A DNA stretch of 44,365 nucleotides, taken from positions 1 through 44,365 of the forward strand of contig NZ_JAJUXH010000033.1 of the NCBI RefSeq assembly GCF_021390245.1. Direction: 5' to 3'. Positions 7,962 through 15,369 of the stretch are shown piece after piece. A program made the translations under genes and the position numbers. The DNA is from Dyadobacter sp. CY323 (lineage in GTDB: Bacteria; Bacteroidota; Bacteroidia; Cytophagales; Spirosomataceae). Within the stretch, counting starts at the first letter, position 1. Every line of letters begins with the position of its first letter. The notes under the pieces are model-generated. The model was not told the origin of the DNA. It ran no database searches and worked only from the letters and a program-made list of their open reading frames with translations.

Positions 7962-8735
7962 ATGTTTGATTTAAGTGGAAAAACGGCATTGGTTACCGGT
8001 GGAGCAAGTGGGATCGGACTTGCTATCTCCAAGACATTTGCAAAACAAGGCGCATTCGTTCACATTTTGGAGCTCAACCTGGATCTTGCCAATCAAATTG
8101 TAAATGAGATTGTTGCGGAAGGTGGAAAGGCGGAGGCGCACGGGATTGATATCTCGAAGCAAGCCGACGTAGTGAATACCGTTAATGCGATCGCGGCAAA
8201 CGGGCCGATTCATATTTTGGTGAATAATGCCGGTATTGCGCACATTGGCAAAGCAGATACTACTTCGGAAATCGATTTTGACCGGGTGATCAATGTCAAT
8301 ATTAAAGGTGTTTACAACTGCCTGATGGCCACGATCCCGCATTTGAAATCCAATGGCGGCGGTGTAATCCTGAATATGGCATCGATCGCCGCGACCGTCG
8401 GTCTGCCGGACCGTTTTGCATATTCTACTACAAAAGGAGCCGTTTTCTCCATGACGTTGTCAGTGGCAAGAGATTATCTCGCAGACGGTATCAGATGTAA
8501 CAGCATTTCTCCGGCAAGGGTACATACACCATTTGTAGATGGTTTTATCGCCAAAAATTACCCCGGTCAGGAAGAAGAAATGTTCGAAAAACTCTCCAAA
8601 ACGCAACCGATAGGCAGAATGGCAAAACCGGAGGAAATCGGCGCATTAGCACTATATCTCTGTTCCGACGAAGCCGGCTTCATCACAGGATGCGATTATT
8701 TGATTGACGGCGGGTTTGAGAAGTTGAGCAATTGA
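7962..8735 (+). CDS. SDR-family NAD-dependent dehydrogenase of the deoxy-sugar pathway
   Basis: A 257-residue classical short-chain dehydrogenase. It has the cofactor loop TGGASGIG at 12-19, NNAG at 88-91, and the catalytic residues S141, Y154 and K158 (YSTTK). Residue E37 at the end of the second strand indicates preference for NAD over NADP. The C-terminus ends with the usual GxxxxIDGGF. In this cluster it should act either as the sugar 1-dehydrogenase (L-fucose to L-fuconolactone) or as the 2-keto-3-deoxy-L-fuconate 4-dehydrogenase that makes the diketo acid for the next enzyme. The sequence alone does not settle which. The pathway needs both steps, and only one SDR is present. Confidence 0.88.
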   Translation: MFDLSGKTALVTGGASGIGLAISKTFAKQGAFVHILELNLDLANQIVNEIVAEGGKAEAHGIDISKQADVVNTVNAIAANGPIHILVNNAGIAHIGKADTTSEIDFDRVINVNIKGVYNCLMATIPHLKSNGGGVILNMASIAATVGLPDRFAYSTTKGAVFSMTLSVARDYLADGIRCNSISPARVHTPFVDGFIAKNYPGQEEEMFEKLSKTQPIGRMAKPEEIGALALYLCSDEAGFITGCDYLIDGGFEKLSN

Positions 8736-8736
8736 A

Positions 8737-8872
8737 AGCTATTAGCTATTAGCTTTTAGCCGTTAGCTTTTAGCTTTTAGCTTTTCGTTTTTGACCAATT
8801 CTGCATTGAATATTGATTTTTAACATACCTAAAAAAGGCTAACAGCCAAAAGCTACTAGCCAACAGCTAAAC
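8737..8872. repeat. Inverted pair of 7-bp tandem-repeat arrays
   Basis: Left array 8737-8785: seven uninterrupted 7-base units (AGCTATT twice, AGCTTTT, AGCCGTT, AGCTTTT three times). Right array 8838-8872: five 7-base units (GCTAACA, GCCAAAA, GCTACTA, GCCAACA, GCTAAAC), which are degenerate reverse complements of the left units. About 50 unrelated A/T-rich bases lie between them. The whole fills the gap between the SDR and FAH genes and could fold into a long imperfect hairpin in the mRNA. Confidence 0.8.
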
Positions 8873-9742
8873 ATGAAACTTTTTCGATTTGGTGCTTTTG
8901 AACAAGAAAAACCGGGTGTTGAACTCACAGACGGTACAAAACTGGATGTAACTGCATTTGGTGAAGATTATAATGAGAAATTTTTTGCGACGGATGGACT
9001 TTCGCGTCTCACGGAATGGCTGACTGCTAATGCAACTTCCTGCCCGACTGTGGAAAGCGGTTTTCGTTATGGTTCCTGCATCGCACGTCCATCTAAGATC
9101 GTCTGTATCGGTATGAATTATGCCAAACATGCATACGAATCCGGAGCCACTGAACTTCCTAAAGAACCTATTATATTCTTCAAATCGACTTCTGCATTAT
9201 GCGGGCCATTTGATCAGGTGATTATCCCGAGAGGTTCAGAGAAAACCGACTGGGAAGTGGAGCTGGCCGTGATTATTGGCAAAAAAGCGAGCTACGTTGA
9301 AGAAGCAAATGCGCTGGAATATGTGGCCGGTTATGCCGTTCATAATGATTATTCGGAACGTGCCTACCAACTGGAGCGTGGCGGACAATGGGTAAAAGGT
9401 AAAAGTAACGACACGTTTGCGCCGCTGGGGCCATTTTTGGTAACTTCAGATGAGGTAGGAAATGCAAATGACCTCGATTTATGGCTGACCTTGAATGGTA
9501 ACAAAATCCAGGACAGCAATACCTCGGATATGATTTTTCAGATACCATTTCTTGTGAGTTACCTGAGCCAGTTTATGACATTGCTGCCAGGGGATGTGAT
9601 CACGACAGGTACACCAGCCGGAGTTGGATTAGGCATGAAACCAAATGTGTACCTCAGACCGGGGGACGTCGTAGAATTGGGAATTGAGAAGTTGGGTAGC
9701 CAGAAGCAGGAGGCGGTGGCGTGGAGTAGGAGTCAGGTGTAG
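8873..9742 (+). CDS. Fumarylacetoacetate hydrolase family protein, probable 2,4-diketo-3-deoxy-L-fuconate hydrolase
   Basis: A 289-residue FAH-fold enzyme that cleaves carbon-carbon bonds of diketo acids with a divalent metal. The metal ligands are E128 and E130 (DWEVEL) and D159 (HNDYSER). The family stretch KGKSNDTFAPLGP follows, then TGTPAGVGLG near the C-terminus. In the non-phosphorylating L-fucose or L-rhamnose routes this enzyme splits the 2,4-diketo-3-deoxy acid into pyruvate and L-lactate. The presence of lutABC a few genes downstream fits L-lactate as a product. The start ATG directly follows the repeat array. The substrate assignment is inference from context. Confidence 0.87.
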   Translation: MKLFRFGAFEQEKPGVELTDGTKLDVTAFGEDYNEKFFATDGLSRLTEWLTANATSCPTVESGFRYGSCIARPSKIVCIGMNYAKHAYESGATELPKEPIIFFKSTSALCGPFDQVIIPRGSEKTDWEVELAVIIGKKASYVEEANALEYVAGYAVHNDYSERAYQLERGGQWVKGKSNDTFAPLGPFLVTSDEVGNANDLDLWLTLNGNKIQDSNTSDMIFQIPFLVSYLSQFMTLLPGDVITTGTPAGVGLGMKPNVYLRPGDVVELGIEKLGSQKQEAVAWSRSQV

Positions 9743-9750
9743 TGAGGGAA

Positions 9751-9885
9751 TAGTCATTTGTAGTCACTGATTGTCATTAGGTCATTGATTGTTTTTAAAG
9801 ATTATTTCCAAACAATCCCTAAAACAAACGACCACCAATGACAACAAATGACAACAAATGACAATGAATGACCACCAATGACAAC
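9751..9885. repeat. Inverted pair of 10-bp tandem-repeat arrays
   Basis: Right array 9831-9885: five exact-period 10-base units (ACCACCAATG, ACAACAAATG twice, ACAATGAATG, ACCACCAATG) plus a partial copy. Left array 9751-9792: units of the form CATTTGTAGT or CATTGATTGT, which are the reverse complement of the right units. About 35 bases separate the arms. It lies between the FAH and lactonase genes, in the same position and architecture as the 7-bp arrays one gene upstream, but with a different unit. Confidence 0.8.
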
Positions 9886-9897
9886 TAGCAAAAACCC

Positions 9898-10728
9898 ATG
9901 ACAATAGATAGTCACCAGCATTTTTGGATCTTTGATGAAGAGCGGGATTCGTGGATCACGCCGGAAATGTCGGCAATACGGAAAAATTTCCTTCCGGAAG
10001 ATTTGTTGCCAGTTCTGAAATCAAATAAAATCGATGGTTGTGTGGCAGTGCAGGCCTCTCAGACAGACTCAGAAACGGAGTTTTTGTTGCAATTGGCTGA
10101 GGCGAATGATTTTATAAAAGGTGTAGTAGGTTGGGTGGATTTACGTTCGCCCGACTTATATGACAAGTTGGAAAAGTACTCGCAATTCGAAAAGTTGAAA
10201 GGGTTTCGACACGTTGCACAGGGTCAGCCCGAGGGTTTTTTGTTAGAACCCGATTTCCTGAAAGGAGTAGGCCAGCTGGTTGCATTTGATTTTACATATG
10301 ACATTCTGATCTACCATAATCAGCTGAAAGAAGCTTTCAATTTTGCGGTAAGACTTCCGAATGTAAAGTTTGTGCTGGACCATATTGCAAAACCGTCGAT
10401 CAAAAACGGTGAAATCGTGACCTGGGCAAATGATATGAGGCTGCTCGCGGAATTGCCGAATGTGCAATGCAAGGTGTCGGGAATGGTAACTGAGGCTGAT
10501 TGGCAGAATTGGGAAAGAGCCGATTTTCGTCCGTATCTCGATGTGGTTTTTGAGGCTTTTGGGGCCGACCGTCTAATGTTCGGTTCCGATTGGCCGGTTT
10601 GCCTGGTAGCGGCTGAGTATGAAGGTGCAAAAGGCATTTTAACGGATTACCTGGGCATGTTTTCGGACTCGGAACATCAACGGGTGATGGGGAAGAACGC
10701 TGCCGATTTTTATAATCTGGACATATAG
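9898..10728 (+). CDS. COG3618 amidohydrolase, probable L-fucono-lactonase
   Basis: A 276-residue TIM-barrel lactonase of the amidohydrolase superfamily. Features are the N-terminal H6-x-H8 (SHQHFW), GFRHVAQ at 102-108, DHIAKP at 161-166, and GSDWPVC at 229-235 with the catalytic Asp. This pattern is typical of L-fuconolactonase, L-rhamnono-lactonase and related enzymes that hydrolyse sugar lactones to aldonic acids. In this operon it would supply the acid that the UxaA-type dehydratase consumes. The ATG lies shortly after the 10-bp repeat array, and the next gene follows after 9 bases. Confidence 0.88.
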   Translation: MTIDSHQHFWIFDEERDSWITPEMSAIRKNFLPEDLLPVLKSNKIDGCVAVQASQTDSETEFLLQLAEANDFIKGVVGWVDLRSPDLYDKLEKYSQFEKLKGFRHVAQGQPEGFLLEPDFLKGVGQLVAFDFTYDILIYHNQLKEAFNFAVRLPNVKFVLDHIAKPSIKNGEIVTWANDMRLLAELPNVQCKVSGMVTEADWQNWERADFRPYLDVVFEAFGADRLMFGSDWPVCLVAAEYEGAKGILTDYLGMFSDSEHQRVMGKNAADFYNLDI

Positions 10729-10737
10729 TTTTTTGAT

Positions 10738-11073
10738 ATGAAAAAATATTGTCTTGCCGTGGATTTGGTCGATGATCCGAAAATGATCGAAGAATACGAG
10801 GGTTACCATAAACAAATCAGGCCGGAAATTGAAGGGAGTATCAAAGAGGCAGGTATAACTCAAATGGAGATTTACCGGCTGGGCGACCGACTTTTTATGA
10901 TCATGGAAACAGAAGATGATTTCAGTTTTGATGAAAAAGCAGCCATGGACGCATCCAATCCGAAAGTCCAGGAATGGGAGCAGCTTATGTGGAAATACCA
11001 GAAAGCATTACCATCAGCAAAGCCCGGAGAAAAGTGGGTTTTGATGAACAAAATATTTGCCCTCAGAGATTAA
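10738..11073 (+). CDS. L-rhamnose/L-fucose mutarotase (RhaM family, COG3254)
   Basis: A 111-residue protein matching the RhaM-type mutarotases over its full length. It has the YHKQIRPEI block at about 23-31 with the catalytic-position His, then MEIYRLGDRLFMIME, a PKVQEWEQLMWKYQ block, and Trp near the C-terminus. These enzymes interconvert the alpha and beta anomers of 6-deoxy sugars. The gene follows the lactonase by 9 bases. The family itself points to a 6-deoxy sugar (L-rhamnose or L-fucose) rather than a hexuronate as the operon's substrate. Confidence 0.9.
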   Translation: MKKYCLAVDLVDDPKMIEEYEGYHKQIRPEIEGSIKEAGITQMEIYRLGDRLFMIMETEDDFSFDEKAAMDASNPKVQEWEQLMWKYQKALPSAKPGEKWVLMNKIFALRD

Positions 11074-11105
11074 GAATGGAATTTTTGAACTAGCACTTCA
11101 TCAGA

Positions 11106-11888
11106 TTGGTCAGAGGAGTTTATTTATTGTTGATTTTACTGGTCTCATGTACTTTACTCGCGTCGCAGCCCAGACGCGCCGTGGAAATTAAAGTAATGAG
11201 CTTCAATATCCGGCATGGCCTTAATCTGAATGACGAGCCGAATCTGAGGGATATTTTAAAGATTATCGATGAAAATAAGCCTGATTTGATCGCATTGCAG
11301 GCCGTAGACAGTCTTATAGATAAAGGGAAGGTTCAGTTTCAACTCAGACAGATTGCCGCGCAGACTGGGATGGATTACCTATACGGTGTCGCTGATAAGT
11401 CAGAAAATGGTTCGCAGGGGGTGGGCATATTGTCGACCTGGCCATTTGAGAAAACGCAGGTAATCGATCTTCCGAAGACAGCTGGCTCTGACCCGAAAGT
11501 ACTTTTATGCGGATTAGTAAAACCGGCCCGTGGGTTGACACTCCGTTTTTGTAATTCGAGACTGGAATATGCATCAGTGATGGATCGGGCGTTGCAGGCG
11601 GCATATATCAATCAAATGCTCGTAAATAGTGTTCAACCTGTGCTGATTGGAATGGATATGGGCGCGCGACCGAATGAGCAGCCTTATTTTTCATTTCGTA
11701 AAAACTGGCAGGATGCGGCCCAGGGATCTCAGTTGCAGACCTGGAATGAAGGTTTACCGGGCGACCGGCTCGATTATATTTTTGCTTTGCTTAACAGCAG
11801 GGTACGCGTCAAAAACTACAAGGTTATCCGAAATTATCCCCGGGTTTCCGACCATTATCCTATCCTTGCGACCATTGAATTTTGGTAA
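11106..11888 (+). CDS. Endonuclease/exonuclease/phosphatase-fold protein with degenerate active site
   Basis: A 260-residue product with an N-terminal hydrophobic segment and a possible lipobox LVSC (Cys15), so probably exported. It then shows the EEP fold: MSFNIRHG (N34 kept), a DYIF block at 223-226 and SDH at 248-250. Several residues needed for catalysis in the family are replaced. The Glu of the LQEV motif is Ala66 (LQAVD), the His of NTHL is Arg152 (NSRLE), and the Asn of GDFN is Gly186 (MDMGARP). The start is a TTG at 11106, because an in-frame TAG blocks the upstream ATG. It lies between the mutarotase and lutA with tight spacing, so is likely in the same transcript. A pseudoenzyme or ligand-binding role is inferred. 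Confidence 0.75.
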   Translation: MVRGVYLLLILLVSCTLLASQPRRAVEIKVMSFNIRHGLNLNDEPNLRDILKIIDENKPDLIALQAVDSLIDKGKVQFQLRQIAAQTGMDYLYGVADKSENGSQGVGILSTWPFEKTQVIDLPKTAGSDPKVLLCGLVKPARGLTLRFCNSRLEYASVMDRALQAAYINQMLVNSVQPVLIGMDMGARPNEQPYFSFRKNWQDAAQGSQLQTWNEGLPGDRLDYIFALLNSRVRVKNYKVIRNYPRVSDHYPILATIEFW

Positions 11889-11890
11889 AA

Positions 11891-12667
11891 ATGAATTACT
11901 CAGCCCTTAAAATCGGATTATTTATACCCTGTTACGTAGACCAGTTTTACCCGCAAGTGGGAATCGCGACGCTGGAACTGCTTGAAAAACTGGGTTGTAC
12001 GGTTACTTTTCCATTAAGCCAGACTTGCTGCGGCCAGCCGATGGCGAATTCGGGTTTTGCCCATTTAACCACTCCCTGCGATAATCTTTTTTATGATCAG
12101 TTTGCCACCTGCGATTACGTGGTTTCGCCGTCGGGGAGTTGCGTGCTGCATATTAAGGAACATTTGAAGGCGGAAGACCGGGCGGATGAGTCGAAGGTGT
12201 TGAGAAAAAAAGTTTATGAACTGGTCGAATTCATTACTGATGTTTTGAAAATAGATCGTATCGAGGCGGAATTTCCGTATCGGGTTGGGTTACACCAGGG
12301 TTGTCATGGACAGCGTGGGCTGCATCTTTCGCAAATGTCGGAGCTGAATGCGGCGCCTTTTTCAAAACCTGTGACCTTATTGAAAAAGGTGAAAGGACTG
12401 GAACTGGTCGACCTGGACCGGACGGACGAATGCTGCGGTTTCGGCGGGACGTTTTGTGTGAGTGAGGAAGCCGTTTCCGTGAAGATGGGGAAAGACCGCG
12501 TCGCAGACCACATCCGGCACAATGCGGAATTTATTACGGGCTCGGATATGAGCTGTCTGATGCATTTAGGGGGGATCTTACAAAGAAATAACTCCAATGT
12601 GCAGATCAAACACATTGCGGAGATTTTGAATAGTGCGGTAAAAAAGCAAATACCGGTACCCATTTGA
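11891..12667 (+). CDS. lutA: L-lactate utilisation protein LutA (Fe-S / CCG-domain subunit)
   Basis: A 258-residue protein with the paired CCG cysteine-rich domains found in lactate- and glycolate-oxidising complexes. The first has TCCGQPMANSGF at about residue 46 and the second has DECCGFGGTFCVSE near 175-188. LutA works with LutB and LutC to oxidise L-lactate to pyruvate. I use the ATG at 11891. A TTG at 11882 would add three residues and overlap the upstream stop. The gene is 2 bases after the EEP gene. Unlike the usual contiguous lutABC order, it is separated from lutB by about 730 bases containing an inverted gene. Confidence 0.93.
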   Translation: MNYSALKIGLFIPCYVDQFYPQVGIATLELLEKLGCTVTFPLSQTCCGQPMANSGFAHLTTPCDNLFYDQFATCDYVVSPSGSCVLHIKEHLKAEDRADESKVLRKKVYELVEFITDVLKIDRIEAEFPYRVGLHQGCHGQRGLHLSQMSELNAAPFSKPVTLLKKVKGLELVDLDRTDECCGFGGTFCVSEEAVSVKMGKDRVADHIRHNAEFITGSDMSCLMHLGGILQRNNSNVQIKHIAEILNSAVKKQIPVPI

Positions 12668-12685
12668 GTGAGCACCGGCATTTTT
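12650..12685 (+). terminator. Probable terminator at the end of lutA
   Basis: Bases 12650-12657 pair with 12674-12681 (one mismatch) and five T follow directly. The 5' arm lies in the last codons of lutA. If active, it would end the catabolic transcript before lutB and lutC. Confidence 0.45.
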
Positions 12686-12753
12686 ACAAAGTTTCGGAAG
12701 GCTTGCCACGGAGGCCGCACCTCGCTGGCACAGAATCTGAGAAGAGCCTCGTG

Positions 12754-13149
12754 TTAGTTGATCGAAGAAACAACGCGGCTGGTTGTAGTCAGGATATCAA
12801 ACGATTGAGTTGCTTTCTCTTTACCATCCGTGATCTCGAAGGTATATGTACCGTCAACCAGAGTCGATAAATCGAAGTATTTCAAATAGTTGGTCTCAAC
12901 GCGTCTGTTTTCCGTGTACAGAACATTTTTGTCTGTATCCAAAATGCGTACTACCAGATTTTTTGCAACCGGGTTATTGTATGAAAGTCTGAATTGCATC
13001 GGTTTAATCTGCAAAACGTTAAGCTTTGATGAAGCTGTTTCAAGTTGCGTTGCAGAAGCATTGGTGTCCTGAGCATTGACTGTGAATGTCGAACCAGAGA
13101 ATAAAAGGCCAGTTAAGGCAGCGATAATAAGCGTGTTTTTTGTTTTCAT
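12754..13149 (-). CDS. Small secreted protein with Ig-like/sorting-domain-like fold
   Basis: A 131-residue product with a clear signal peptide (about residues 1-26, ending VNA before QDT). The mature part is about 105 residues and mostly beta, with features seen in Bacteroidota secreted sandwich domains: NNPVAKNLVVRILD, then LYTENRR, FDLSTLVDGTYTFEI and a final strand ATQSFDI. This echoes the layout of type IX C-terminal sorting domains, although the protein is little more than that domain. It lies antisense to the lut genes, between lutA and lutB. A perfect TAnnTTTG element on its own strand about 90 bases upstream suggests independent expression. The function is unknown. Confidence 0.7.
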   Translation of the reverse strand: MKTKNTLIIAALTGLLFSGSTFTVNAQDTNASATQLETASSKLNVLQIKPMQFRLSYNNPVAKNLVVRILDTDKNVLYTENRRVETNYLKYFDLSTLVDGTYTFEITDGKEKATQSFDILTTTSRVVSSIN

Positions 13150-13236
13150 AGGAGTAAAAATTTTAATTGTGTCTAAAAAAAGTTAAATCTGAACTTGTTT
13201 CAGACTCCGGTTACCCGAGCGAAAAACTTTGTGATT

Positions 13237-13244
13237 CAAAAGTA
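13237..13244 (-). promoter_or_regulatory. Bacteroidota -7 element for the small secreted protein
   Basis: On the minus strand these bases read TACTTTTG, a full match to TAnnTTTG. The start codon of the 131-residue secreted protein is 88 bases downstream, implying a leader of roughly 80 bases. No good -33 box was found. Confidence 0.4.
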
Positions 13245-13393
13245 TAAGATATTGCATTACAATAAAATAGCTTTTTTACTGATTTTGAAAAGTTGTTTAT
13301 TAAATAAATTGTAAACATGGAATAATGCAATGAATGTGAAAAGTGCAATTCTTATTCTTCAAAAAATACTATTAAGAAATTGTTAAGATAACT

Positions 13394-14770
13394 ATGTCCA
13401 AGGCAATGATTGATCACGCAGAAGCGTCAGAAGTCTTCAATAGGGATGAGCCGTACGTAAATTGGCATGATGAAACCTTATGGTTCGTCCGTCAGAAACG
13501 GGACAAATCTTCCAAATTGCTACCGGAATGGGAGCAGCTCCGGGAAGTGGCTTCCGGAATAAAGAGTCATGTGCTCTCGAATATGGACGAGTTGCTGGTC
13601 CAATTTGAACAAAATGCAAAAGAGAATGGGGTTCATGTGCACTGGGCAGCCGACGCCGCCGAACACAACGAAATTGTCCTGAATCTTTTGAAACAATATA
13701 ACATCAACAAAATGGTCAAAAGCAAGTCTATGCTGACGGAAGAATGTCACATGAATGAGTTTTTGATCAAAAATGGCATTGATGTGATCGATACCGATCT
13801 CGGTGAACGGATTGTTCAGTTGAGGAACGAGCCGCCAAGTCACATCGTACTTCCCGCGATCCATTTAAAGAAGAAAGATATCGGTGACCTGTTTCATATA
13901 CATCTTGGAACAGAAGCCGGCGCCACCGATCCGCAATATCTGACCGAAGCCGCCCGCCAGCATTTGAGAGACAAATTCCTGACCAGGCGGGCCGCATTGA
14001 CCGGCGTAAACTTCGCGATCGCAGAAACGGGTGGTTTCGTAGTTTCCACAAATGAAGGAAATGCAGACATGGGCGCGCACCTGGCGGACCTTCACATTGC
14101 AAGTATGGGATTTGAGAAAATCATTCCGAAACAGGAGCACCTGGGTGTTTTTCTTAGATTACTGGCGAGAAGTGCAACCGGCCAGCCGATCACAACGTAT
14201 AGTAGCCATTTTAAAAAACCACGCGATGGCCAGCAAATGCACATTATCATCGTGGATAACGGACGTACTACCCAGCTTGGCCGCGCCGATTTTCGAAATT
14301 CGCTGAAATGCATTCGCTGTGGCGCATGTATGAATACGTGTCCGGTTTACAGAAGAAGCGGGGGACACAGTTACCATAATGCGGTCGCCGGGCCGATCGG
14401 CTCCATTCTGGCCCCCAACCTGGATATGACCAAGTACGCCGACCTGCCTTTTGCGAGTACATTATGCGGAAGTTGCTCCAATGTGTGCCCGGTTAAAATC
14501 GATATCCACGATCAGTTGTATAAATGGCGGCAGGTACTTGCAAAAGGCGGCCATGTTCCTGCCTCAAAAGGCATTGGCGTAAAAGCGATGTCCATTGTGC
14601 TCTCGCAGCCACGGTTTTATCAATGGTCGGGCAGGCTGGGGAGGTCGGTGATGCGGGCAATTCCATTTGTAGTAAATAACAGTTTGAATCCCTGGTACAA
14701 GCAACGCGAAATGCCTGAACCTCCGAAGGAAAGTTTCAGGGACTGGTATATCCGTAACCGAAAAGAATAG
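13394..14770 (+). CDS. lutB: L-lactate utilisation iron-sulfur protein LutB
   Basis: A 458-residue protein with an N-terminal LUD-type domain and a C-terminal pair of 4Fe-4S motifs: CIRCGACMNTCPVYR starting at C306, and CGSCSNVCPVKID starting at C358. It is the electron-transferring subunit of the LutABC L-lactate oxidation system. Its length is slightly shorter than some relatives but all cysteines are present. lutC starts 2 bases after its stop. The lead-in of 240 bases (13150-13393) is A/T rich and probably holds promoters for both this gene and the divergent secreted protein. Confidence 0.94.
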   Translation: MSKAMIDHAEASEVFNRDEPYVNWHDETLWFVRQKRDKSSKLLPEWEQLREVASGIKSHVLSNMDELLVQFEQNAKENGVHVHWAADAAEHNEIVLNLLKQYNINKMVKSKSMLTEECHMNEFLIKNGIDVIDTDLGERIVQLRNEPPSHIVLPAIHLKKKDIGDLFHIHLGTEAGATDPQYLTEAARQHLRDKFLTRRAALTGVNFAIAETGGFVVSTNEGNADMGAHLADLHIASMGFEKIIPKQEHLGVFLRLLARSATGQPITTYSSHFKKPRDGQQMHIIIVDNGRTTQLGRADFRNSLKCIRCGACMNTCPVYRRSGGHSYHNAVAGPIGSILAPNLDMTKYADLPFASTLCGSCSNVCPVKIDIHDQLYKWRQVLAKGGHVPASKGIGVKAMSIVLSQPRFYQWSGRLGRSVMRAIPFVVNNSLNPWYKQREMPEPPKESFRDWYIRNRKE

Positions 14771-14772
14771 GT

Positions 14773-15360
14773 ATGAGCTCACGAGATAATATGTTGAAGC
14801 TGATCAGGCAGAATAAGCCTGATCATGTGGCTTTGCCGCCGGTAATCCGTTTTGATAGTCTTTTTGAAAACACGGAAGAGAAGTTCCGGGAAACCCTGGC
14901 TGCCATTTATACCGAGGTGTTTCCGGTAAAAAATATGGATGAGCTCGCAGCCAAAGCAAGCGAGCTTTTCGCAGGAGTTGTAAACCGGGCTACCACAATT
15001 CCGGAACTAGGCAGCTGGGCCGATTTTAGCCTCAATGTCTCGGATCCCCATGAACTGGAAACGGTTGAAATCGCGATTTTAAAAGCGGAATTTGGGGTAG
15101 CAGAGAACGGGGCTGTCTGGATTTCGGAGAAGTACCTGCCGCACCGCGCATTGCCTTTTATTACACAAAACCTTGCATTTGTAATCCCAAGAAACGCGCT
15201 CGTTGACAATATGCACGATGCGTATGAGCGTCTGCAGGATACTACTGGCTGGGGATGTTTCATTGCAGGGCCTTCAAAAACCGCTGATATCGAACAATCT
15301 CTTGTGATTGGCGCTCATGGAGCGCGGAGTATGGTGATTTTTTTGATAGAGGAGATGTGA
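14773..15360 (+). CDS. lutC: L-lactate utilisation protein LutC (LUD domain)
   Basis: A 195-residue LUD-domain protein, the third component of LutABC. It carries the typical stretches VEIAILKAEFGVAENGAVW, LPFITQNLAFVIP and FIAGPSKTADIEQSLVIGAHG in the C-terminal half. It is coupled to lutB by a 2-base gap and followed after 9 bases by a GNAT acetyltransferase gene that may share the transcript. In the context of the upstream FAH hydrolase it would complete conversion of the L-lactate half of the deoxy sugar to pyruvate. Confidence 0.93.
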   Translation: MSSRDNMLKLIRQNKPDHVALPPVIRFDSLFENTEEKFRETLAAIYTEVFPVKNMDELAAKASELFAGVVNRATTIPELGSWADFSLNVSDPHELETVEIAILKAEFGVAENGAVWISEKYLPHRALPFITQNLAFVIPRNALVDNMHDAYERLQDTTGWGCFIAGPSKTADIEQSLVIGAHGARSMVIFLIEEM

Positions 15361-15369
15361 GTTGGTTAT

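Noticed and set aside
12686..12753. GC-rich hairpin downstream of the secreted-protein gene on the minus strand
   Set aside because: The pairing (TGCCA with TGGCA plus three inner pairs) is interrupted and no T-run follows, so it is not listed as a terminator.
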